Source of the DNA: Geobacter sp. | GTDB taxonomy: Bacteria; Desulfobacterota; Desulfuromonadia; Geobacterales; Pseudopelobacteraceae | Direction of reading: 5' to 3' | NCBI GenBank assembly: GCA_003574895.1 | Contig: PJFB01000014.1 | Span: 62,001 to 126,000 of the forward strand | DNA length: 64,000 nt | Shown: one piece after another, positions 8,767 to 15,387 of the stretch | Layout: each line of letters starts with the position of its first letter | Position numbering within the stretch: the stretch's first letter is position 1 | Position numbers and translations under genes: made by a program | The notes under the pieces: generated by a model | Seen by the model: the letters and a program-made list of their open reading frames with translations, nothing else | What the model was told of the DNA's origin: nothing | Database searches by the model: none

Positions 8767-9240
8767 CTAGGCGGCAATCATCAAGGCCACCGCATGGGCG
8801 GCGATCCCCTCTCCAATGCCGGTAAAACCAAGCCCTTCCTCGGTGGTGGCCTTGACATTAACCTGATCCACCGCGGTATTCAGCACCCGGGCGATGTTTT
8901 CCCGCATGGTCTGGATATGGGGCGCCATCTTCGGCTTCTGGGCAATGATGGTGGCATCCAGGTTCCCCAGGCAATACCCCTTGGTCGCGGCCAGCCGGCC
9001 CACATGCTCCAGGAGTTTCAGGCTGTCGGCCCCCTTGAAGGCCGGATCGGTATCGGGGAAGTGCCTGCCGATGTCCCCTTCGCCGATCGCCCCCAGGATG
9101 GCGTCGGCGATGGCATGCAGCAGCACGTCGGCATCGGAATGCCCCAAAAGCCCTTTCTCCCAGGGGATATCCACCCCGCCCATGATCAGTTTCCTGCCTT
9201 CCACCAAGCGGTGGACGTCGTATCCGTGTCCTATGCGCAT
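8767..9240 (-). CDS. ispF: 2-C-methyl-D-erythritol 2,4-cyclodiphosphate synthase
   Basis: Enzyme of the non-mevalonate isoprenoid pathway; it cyclises CDP-methylerythritol 2-phosphate with release of CMP. The 157 residues match the family length. The metal ligands lie in GYDVHRL (Asp8, His10) and in [18 protein letters not shown], and [10 protein letters not shown] and [15 protein letters not shown] are the other conserved boxes. The neighbouring ispD found in many genomes is absent here. Upstream of it begins an AT-rich accessory island. Confidence 0.96.
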   Translation of the reverse strand: MRIGHGYDVHRLVEGRKLIMGGVDIPWEKGLLGHSDADVLLHAIADAILGAIGEGDIGRHFPDTDPAFKGADSLKLLEHVGRLAATKGYCLGNLDATIIAQKPKMAPHIQTMRENIARVLNTAVDQVNVKATTEEGLGFTGIGEGIAAHAVALMIAA

Positions 9241-9267
9241 ATTTATGCCTCCTGACTATTCAATAAT

Positions 9268-9452
9268 GGTTCTCTATAGACAACTTAATCGGTGAATAAC
9301 GAATTATTTGCGGACATTTTGTCTATAGATAACCCTATTTATTTCCGCATAGATATGCAGAAGTGAATAGTTCAATAGACATTTTTTCAAATCAACTTTG
9401 ATTGATTCCGCTTTGTTTTGTCCATAGGTAGCGCGTATGGCGCAGCTTACCT
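9268..9452. repeat. 185-bp direct repeat, copy 1, with palindrome array
   Basis: Imperfect direct repeat of 10551-10734. It contains TCTATAGA at 9273 and 9322, a degenerate third copy near 9372, AATAACGAATTATT at 9295 and GCATAGATATGC at 9347. Their centres are 23-27 bases apart. The right end, read on the minus strand, encodes GKLRHTRYLWTKQ, the same tail as in copy 2. It abuts the stop codon of the DUF1016 nuclease gene at 9451. Confidence 0.88.
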
Positions 9453-10467
9453 ATCCACTTTCTTCACCAACATTCAGCAGATAAAACTCATGCAGCTTTG
9501 CCTGCAACAGTTGCTTGTCCGGCAACTGGGTTTGATACTCGGCAATCATGGCTGGAGAAAACGACCGGCTGAGGGCATACTCAACGACCTCGGCATCCTT
9601 GCTGGCACAGAGCAAAACCCCGATGGCCGGGTTTTCGTGCGCCTTTTTCACATCGCGATCAAGCGCCTCCAGATAAAATCCCAACTTGCCGAGGTATTCC
9701 GGCTCAAACCGCCCGACTTTCAACTCAATAGCCACCAGGCAATTCAGCCCGCGATGAAAGAACAGTAAATCCAATGCAAAGTCCCGCTTGCCGACCTGAA
9801 CCGGAAACTCGGAACCGACAAAACAGAAATCCCGCCCCAATTCAATGAGGAACTCCTTCAACTTATGCAACAGCCTCTTGTGCAGGTCGGATTCATCATG
9901 ACCATCCGGCAAGTCGAGAAACTCCAGCAGATACGAGTCTTTGAAAACACTGAGAGCGTCAGGATGGATTTGTGTCAGCACTGCTGACACTTTTGGCGGG
10001 TGCAGTACCGTGCGTTCGAACAGAGCGGCTTTGAACTGGCGTTCAAGCTCTCGTGTACTCCATTTTTCCTGTATCGCCAGCCGCAAATAGAATTCCCGTT
10101 CTTCCGGGAGCTTGCTCTGACTGAGAATAATCAGATTATTAGTCCAGGACAATTGTCTCACCAGTGGTGGGACTTTTTCATCCAGGTGGTAGATCTCGTA
10201 AAACTGCCGCATCCGGAACAGGTTTCGGCGCGTGAAACCGCGCAGGCCGGGTTGGGTGCGGGCAAGATAGGCGGCAAGCTGTTCTACCACGCCATCTCCC
10301 CATTCGGCGTTTTCAATCTTGCGGCTGATGTACTCGCCCACATGCCAGTACAAATCGATCAGGGTGGTGTTGACCGCCTGAAAGGCCTTGTGTCGCGCGG
10401 CTTGGATCAGGTTTACAACTTCGGTAAATGCGGATTTGTTGTGATCTTTTGTTGTCGGTTTTTTCAT
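9451..10467 (-). CDS. DUF1016 / PDDEXK nuclease (YhcG-like)
   Basis: Protein of 338 residues with the YhcG architecture. The N-terminal DUF1016 helical domain (about 12-150) includes LIDLYWHVGEYISRKI and the family motif LSWTNNLIILSQSK. The C-terminal PDDEXK nuclease-like domain (about 165-330) has DLLFF (Asp233) and AIELKVG (Glu248, Lys250) as the probable metal-binding core. DUF1016 proteins are frequent in mobile and defence-rich regions. The gene is bracketed by two 185-bp direct repeats, and its stop codon lies at the edge of one, suggesting it moved or was duplicated as a unit. Target DNA is unknown. Confidence 0.87.
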   Translation of the reverse strand: MKKPTTKDHNKSAFTEVVNLIQAARHKAFQAVNTTLIDLYWHVGEYISRKIENAEWGDGVVEQLAAYLARTQPGLRGFTRRNLFRMRQFYEIYHLDEKVPPLVRQLSWTNNLIILSQSKLPEEREFYLRLAIQEKWSTRELERQFKAALFERTVLHPPKVSAVLTQIHPDALSVFKDSYLLEFLDLPDGHDESDLHKRLLHKLKEFLIELGRDFCFVGSEFPVQVGKRDFALDLLFFHRGLNCLVAIELKVGRFEPEYLGKLGFYLEALDRDVKKAHENPAIGVLLCASKDAEVVEYALSRSFSPAMIAEYQTQLPDKQLLQAKLHEFYLLNVGEESG

Positions 10468-10550
10468 GCGTTGCTCTTTTTCAACCGCCAGTGAAATTTA
10501 CGATTTAATATCCCATCTCTTTTTCCGCGCCCTTATCGCACCGGCAATTT

Positions 10551-10734
10551 GGTTTTCTATAGACGACTCGACCGGTCAATAACGAGTTATTTGCGAACAT
10601 TTTGTCTATAGACAACTCTATTTTTTCCGCATAGTTATGCAGAAATGAGCAGTTCTATAGATAATTATTTATTAAATGCAACACGAATTCAGGCTTGTTT
10701 TGTCCATAGGTAACGCGTATGGCGCAGCTTACCT
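10551..10734. repeat. 184-bp direct repeat, copy 2, with palindrome array
   Basis: Partner of 9268-9452. It has TCTATAGA at 10556, 10605 and 10654, exactly 49 bases apart, the middle one extended to the perfect palindrome TTGTCTATAGACAA. Between them are AATAACGAGTTATT (10578-10591) and GCATAGTTATGC (10629-10640). The five centres are 23-26 bases apart. It covers the 3' end of a broken coding frame on the minus strand. Confidence 0.88.
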
Positions 10735-11031
10735 TTTTTGCCAATTTCTCCTCGTTCAACCATGATTCGTAACTGGTCTTTCAACAACCGCCGAGGGATT
10801 TCATCTCCAATCCGTTCGTGAATCTCGCTGTTGCTGGCATCTCGGTATATTTCAAGATCTCGCAACACCAGTTCATTTCACGCTCAGCTCCGAGATCAAT
10901 ATCGACCATTTTCCTGACGTCAGGAAAATGGTATGCAACTGGATGAGTCACGGGCAAACTAAGGCGTAAAATTCTTTGCCATCAATATGCGTAGCCCTCA
11001 AAGTTTTTGTGGAGTTGAATGATGATATCGC
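10689..11031 (-). pseudogene. Frame-broken DinD-like remnant
   Basis: No intact gene is present between the DUF1016 gene and the HD-HSP90 gene, but coding fragments are visible on the minus strand in several frames. In order they read LHKNFEGYAY, IDGKEFYA, HFPDVRKMVDIDLGAERE, then a 62-codon open stretch (10689-10877) ending EIGKKGKLRHTRYLWTKQA. The first three resemble the N-terminal part of DNA-damage-inducible protein D-like proteins. The last looks like a winged-helix tail and may come from a different gene. In-frame stops and frame changes separate the pieces, and there is no start codon. Family assignment is from memory of motifs. Confidence 0.5.
10905..10932. repeat. Perfect 28-bp palindrome
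   Basis: Uninterrupted palindrome centred on TTCCTGACGTCAGGAA, flanked by matching ACCATT and AATGGT. It lies inside the DinD-like remnant, where the right half encodes FPDVRKM on the minus strand. No T-run follows on either strand. Confidence 0.9.
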
Positions 11032-11076
11032 TTTGGGAAACGCTTTCGGGTTTATTTGACGCAAATACCTTGATAT

Positions 11077-14000
11077 TCAGTCCGCATTCGCGTCAGAGTT
11101 TTTCCAAAATGTAAACTCCTCTTCATTGAACGAAAACCATCCTTTTTCTTTCGACCATAAGCGATATGGTGGACGCAACGACTCATCGACTTGACTCCAT
11201 TGAACAGAAAAATACAGATGCCCAACTCTCTTTTGCCAGTAGCCTGGTTTATCAAGTGACACATTCACGTCTCTCGGCGAGATTGCCTCAGAAATGCACG
11301 CTACAAAAGACATAGCAAAAGATTGCAAATCTGACGGAGCGTGAGCATGTCGTGACTGGAAAGAGATTTGGGCAAGGGGATGATTACGATTTGCTGTCGG
11401 GAATGGTGTCTGTACGGCAAGAGCATCGGAGGCATTGCCAACGTACTGAATGAAAAACATGTTGATGCCGACTACTTGGGAGTTCGCATATTGAGCAAGC
11501 GGCATAGCATTGGATGGTGCTAAAGGTGACAAAAAAATACAACCTTCTCTAATGTCAAGGCAACACATCAGCAAAACGATTGAATTCATTGCCCAGCTTA
11601 AATGTGGGCTCTCTTCGCCATCTTTCTCCCAGTTATCTAAATCTGTATCCGGCCCTATTACCAAGCCACGTTTGTCTTGAAGGAGAAGCGGCATCTCACT
11701 GTCTTCACAAAATGACAACTCCCCAAGCTCTCGAACCATGCTCCACTCTGTGTTGTGCCCCTCCCTGAAGAGAGAAATAGAAAGTAGTTCCCAAAGAGTA
11801 TTGCTGGGAATCCAACTAACTTTAATGACATGAATTACAGAAAGTTTCCAAAATGTATCAGGTGCCATCCCCTTACGAACATAATTTAAATATTGCTCCC
11901 AAAGCAGACCAAGCCCCTGCTGAAATGTTTCGGAAAGCTGCTTCCAGCCAGGCGGCAAATCTATACCCATATTCTCTGGCGGAATTCTTCCTGGCGTTAT
12001 TTCAGGTTTAAGCTTACCCCGCACATCAATCAATGCAGGACAAGGTGAATAGATCTTAGAGTTGCGCCAGCCTAAAATTTGGGTGTCGGATCTAAATGAA
12101 GGCCGGCCCGGTTTGCCAGCGACTAAAATACCATCCATACAAACAGGAATACCTTCACCATTAAAATGTTTCCCCACAGTTAGTTCCGAAGAGTGAAAAA
12201 CGACTCTCCAAGTTTTTCTCGACATTTGTAATCCAGCACTCCATCCAGCTTCATCATTTGAGACACATGGAATACCATTTTCATCAACTAAAAACGATTC
12301 CTTGGCAAATCCTGATAGATTTGGAGTTACCTTTGACAAGTCTTGAAAAAGGGATACACATTGTTGAACATGTCCCTTCTCCATCGGAGTAAGAGCGGGT
12401 TCGATAATCGGCGGAATGGTTAATGTTTCCTTTAATTCTGGGACGTCACATTGAGCTGAAATTGGAAACTCTGTAGCTAACGCGTAACCTTTCAGTGTAC
12501 GGCACAGCCACACTTTATCTGTCCAGGCATCCAAAAAAGAAGGTTTCTGTCGTGTTACTATCGAAATAGTAGTGCCAATTGGCTGCATTGAGTCGCCCTT
12601 TTTAACGACAACAAGCCCACTCAATCCTTGAATTTCAGCAATAATGGGTGGCCCTACTTCCCGACCATAGCCATAATCTCTACGGGTTGTAATTGTTATT
12701 CTATCTCCCAGCATAAAGCACGACATGAAACCTATGCCAAACTTTGAACAGGGATCGAAGTCATTTCCAGATGCTTTTAAGCGGTTTCTTTCCCGTTCGA
12801 AATATGGAGACCGATAAAAACTCCTGCCAGCCCTGACGAAGAAGTTTTTGATAATATCTTCATCCATTCCGGACCCGTTATCCGAACACTCCAAAACCTC
12901 GTACCCATCGTCGTTAACGTAGTGCCTAAAAGCAACGCCTCCATCATTCCAAGGGATTTTAGCCTCAGAAAAGAGCGCCTTTCGATAGCGTATTGCATCA
13001 AGGGAATTCTGTAATAACTCGCGGATACAAAGGTTTTCTCTGCCATACAATTTATCCGTCATCAACAGATGCACTACCTCATCCCGTGAAAGACTAAACT
13101 CAAGATTGTGAAACTGATATGCATCGTCAAGCGGCTGTATTCTGGATCTATCTACATGAGTAGGGAGACTCAACTCGTAACCTTTAATGTCTCGCGGTTG
13201 CATACGACATATTTCTCTTGAAGCCGCGAGTTCTGCATCTACCCAATCCATATATTGGCGTGCAGCCGCTTCATAAGCAGGATGCTTGCATCTAATAGTA
13301 AATCGAATTAAGTCAGAAGATATTTGCCAGCCTTCAACCGAGCGATGCTTTTCCCACTCGAACAAACTTACGGTTGAAGAGAAATGAATGCTTTTAAGGA
13401 GCGCTTCCGGGGTACGATCACGATCAAAGTCCAGAATATCAGCAAGTCTTAGCACCATCGCAAGAAAGGGTAGGTTTACTGTGTAAGTGCCGATTTGTTC
13501 ATCACAATGAAATCCGGCTTGAGACGTTAGAGCTTCAGTTGGCAAGGTATGTGATTTGCACATCTTGGCTAAAAATGGTGCAAGATTTATAGCCTGTATT
13601 TCAAGTCGCTTGTCATTGGCATATACAGACCGTATAAACTCCGTAACCCTGTTGCCATGCGTTTCACGGATGTAGTCAGTGAACATGGCAGCGTCAAGTT
13701 CAGCAATTTGTGACGCAACTGTTACTTTGCGCTCTTTTGAGCAGTTCGACGAACACAATTGTGTCGTTGTTTCCTTGTAATTTGGGTGCTCAACTCGCCA
13801 ATTATCCCTGAAAAGTTGAAATTTTTCGTCTCCTTCCAGTCTACGGTACTCGTCTGCTGACATGACCATGCCTTGATCATGAAAGAATGCAGCAAGAATC
13901 AATAAAGACAGTTCAACGTCATTCAGTTTTTTTGCAACGTCTCCTAAAACTAGCCCCATTAACTCCGTTGTTCGGAGCAGATGCCGATCATCATGCAAAG

Positions 14001-14166
14001 TGTATTGAGGTGCATAAGCGTACATAGCCTTCATACGGTTAACAGCTTCATCACACAACGTGATGACATTAACCGATAAAACACGAGACTCTTCATTTTC
14101 CCTTGCTGCAAGAAGGGACCAGAGATGCGTTTCTTGTACCTTTGTAATATTAAGAACTCGTGTCAT
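11077..14166 (-). CDS. HD-domain plus HSP90-like ATPase protein
   Basis: Large protein of 1029 residues. Residues about 40-320 form an HD-type domain: LHDDRHLLRTT (His58, His62), FFHDQGM (His96-Asp97) and VLRLADILDFDRDRTPEA. Residues about 355-560 form a GHKL/HSP90-like ATPase: RELLQNSLDAI (N box, about 382-392), CSDNGSGMD (G1, 427-435) and SKFGIGFMSCFMLGD (G2, 474-488), close to HSP90 itself. The remaining ~470 residues are not recognised. The ATG follows CTGGAGGAACATCGTT. The gene is clearly more AT-rich than its neighbours and lies among nuclease, toxin and restriction-gene remnants. A stress or anti-phage role is plausible but only inferred from context. Confidence 0.85.
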   Translation of the reverse strand: MTRVLNITKVQETHLWSLLAARENEESRVLSVNVITLCDEAVNRMKAMYAYAPQYTLHDDRHLLRTTELMGLVLGDVAKKLNDVELSLLILAAFFHDQGMVMSADEYRRLEGDEKFQLFRDNWRVEHPNYKETTTQLCSSNCSKERKVTVASQIAELDAAMFTDYIRETHGNRVTEFIRSVYANDKRLEIQAINLAPFLAKMCKSHTLPTEALTSQAGFHCDEQIGTYTVNLPFLAMVLRLADILDFDRDRTPEALLKSIHFSSTVSLFEWEKHRSVEGWQISSDLIRFTIRCKHPAYEAAARQYMDWVDAELAASREICRMQPRDIKGYELSLPTHVDRSRIQPLDDAYQFHNLEFSLSRDEVVHLLMTDKLYGRENLCIRELLQNSLDAIRYRKALFSEAKIPWNDGGVAFRHYVNDDGYEVLECSDNGSGMDEDIIKNFFVRAGRSFYRSPYFERERNRLKASGNDFDPCSKFGIGFMSCFMLGDRITITTRRDYGYGREVGPPIIAEIQGLSGLVVVKKGDSMQPIGTTISIVTRQKPSFLDAWTDKVWLCRTLKGYALATEFPISAQCDVPELKETLTIPPIIEPALTPMEKGHVQQCVSLFQDLSKVTPNLSGFAKESFLVDENGIPCVSNDEAGWSAGLQMSRKTWRVVFHSSELTVGKHFNGEGIPVCMDGILVAGKPGRPSFRSDTQILGWRNSKIYSPCPALIDVRGKLKPEITPGRIPPENMGIDLPPGWKQLSETFQQGLGLLWEQYLNYVRKGMAPDTFWKLSVIHVIKVSWIPSNTLWELLSISLFREGHNTEWSMVRELGELSFCEDSEMPLLLQDKRGLVIGPDTDLDNWEKDGEESPHLSWAMNSIVLLMCCLDIREGCIFLSPLAPSNAMPLAQYANSQVVGINMFFIQYVGNASDALAVQTPFPTANRNHPLAQISFQSRHAHAPSDLQSFAMSFVACISEAISPRDVNVSLDKPGYWQKRVGHLYFSVQWSQVDESLRPPYRLWSKEKGWFSFNEEEFTFWKNSDANAD

Positions 14167-14208
14167 AACGATGTTCCTCCAGGGTCAGACGCAGCTTTGT
14201 GTCAATGT

Positions 14209-14628
14209 TTACGACTTTTTATTTTCCTCTATTGTTCCCATCGCCGCCAATGGCGCAATCAACTGCTGATAACGCTCAAAGAGAAACGCCACCCGCTAGG
14301 CTTCGGTATTGAAGGCGGTCTTGCCATAGGCGGCATCAACGGCGCGATCCAGCACCTGATGCGCCCTAACCAGTTCCGGCGGCATAGTCAGGGGATCGTA
14401 GAGATCAGCAATGGTGGAAGTGGGGTGTTTGGTGCGAGCGTAGAGGACAGCTTGGGCAGCGGCTTCGATAGTGGTCTGTTGCTTTTCAGTCGTATCGGGC
14501 CAGGGAAAGTTGTCCAGGTGGGCTAAACAAATAAACTTTTCAACCAGGCGCCTGCTGCCCACGGCCCAACCGGCACGGCCCAATTGCAGGTCGATCTTTT
14601 CTTGTCTAGTCTGGCGTTCAGAGTTCAT
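14209..14628 (-). pseudogene. Restriction-modification remnant: R-subunit start joined to methyltransferase end
   Basis: The first ~32 codons (MNSERQTRQEKIDLQLGRAGW and following) resemble the start of type I restriction R subunits. From about codon 33 the frame reads LDNFPWPDTTEKQQTT, then LYDPLTMPPELVRAHQVLDR and VDAAYGKTAFNTEA, the C-terminal end of large class I DNA methyltransferases. A TAG at 14296 interrupts it, and the same frame continues RVAFLFERYQQLIAPLAAMG to a TAA at 14209. A single GAG-to-TAG change would explain the interruption. The simplest reading is a deletion scar that fused the first and last genes of a lost restriction-modification cluster. Confidence 0.65.
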
Positions 14629-14676
14629 AAGCTAAGGCAACCTCGGTATGTGTTTCTATCCATACTAATACAAATT

Positions 14677-15021
14677 TCAGGCAGCATCTTTAAGCATGAA
14701 ATCCACATGCAAGGCGTCATACGGAAAAACGATTTGGCCAGTGTCTGTTTTTTGCAGTATCCCTGCATTTAACAGAGCATGTACATCGCCATGTACCGCT
14801 TTCACATCCCTTCCCAAGCGACGTGCCAGTTCACGAATAGTCATTGGTCCAGAACCCGTCATGACGTTCAGCATTTCCCATCGCTTGCCGGAGAGGACCT
14901 TGAATAAAAGTGAGGGCGACTCGAAGCTGATGATGTCCCCTTGGGCTTCACCCTCGAATGCTCGCAAGAATCTTCTATTTGTGCTTTCACGGGAAGAGAC
15001 CTCCAATGTAACTGTGCGCAT
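14677..15021 (-). CDS. Winged-helix antitoxin of a TumE-type toxin pair
   Basis: Protein of 114 residues with a MarR-like winged helix. FKVLSGKRWEMLNVMTGSGP leads into MTIRELARRLGRDVKAVHGD (helix-turn-helix) and LLNAGILQKTDTGQIVFPYD (wing). This is the DNA-binding antitoxin type that accompanies TumE-like toxins. It begins one base after the toxin stop, and its ribosome binding site (TGGAGG) is embedded in the last toxin codons, so the two are coupled. It probably binds the shared promoter together with the toxin. Confidence 0.75.
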   Translation of the reverse strand: MRTVTLEVSSRESTNRRFLRAFEGEAQGDIISFESPSLLFKVLSGKRWEMLNVMTGSGPMTIRELARRLGRDVKAVHGDVHALLNAGILQKTDTGQIVFPYDALHVDFMLKDAA

Positions 15022-15022
15022 A

Positions 15023-15304
15023 TCAGTACCTCCACTTATCTACGTCGTTCCAGAAATCTTTCAGAAGGGCCTTCGGTGTTGTAAAATCGTACGGAATTTC
15101 AATCTGACCGGTATGTTTATGATCGCCCTTGCCAGCCTCATTATCGTAACGCAGCACACAAGAACCGCTCACCACAAGCGCAAGCCGATATTTGAAGCAA
15201 TGGATACTACCTGGAAGCGGCAAAGGCAGGTGCCACACCACCATTTCAACAAAGGCCTTTTCGGATATAATGTGCCGCTCATTGAGCATCAGGTCTGCAT
15301 TCAT
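15023..15304 (-). CDS. TumE-family (DUF6516-like) toxin
   Basis: Protein of about 93 residues. The conserved pattern VEMVVWHLPLPLPGS, then FKYRLALVVSGSCVLRYDNE, GKGDHKHTG and TTPKALLKDFWNDVDKW is that of small TumE-type toxins. The start is set at the ATG at 15304 (MNADLMLNERHI); an in-frame TTG at 15331 would add nine residues but does not fit the family. Toxin first, antitoxin second is the normal order for this pair. The molecular target of the toxin is not evident from the sequence. Confidence 0.75.
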   Translation of the reverse strand: MNADLMLNERHIISEKAFVEMVVWHLPLPLPGSIHCFKYRLALVVSGSCVLRYDNEAGKGDHKHTGQIEIPYDFTTPKALLKDFWNDVDKWRY

Positions 15305-15387
15305 GTTGGAGATTGTAACAACGGAGGACAAGTGTTGTCAAGTTGAACAACGCTTGGAGTTTATGGCTTGGACTTCATGACCGTGAC

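Noticed and set aside
9451-9452. Insertion sequence or transposase in the accessory island
   Set aside because: No DDE, HUH or serine-recombinase protein and no terminal inverted repeats of IS type were found between 9.2 and 15.4 kb.
9268-10734. Integron attC sites flanking the DUF1016 gene
   Set aside because: The repeats follow genes like attC sites, but I do not find a convincing GTTRRRY/RYYYAAC core pair or an integrase gene in the window.
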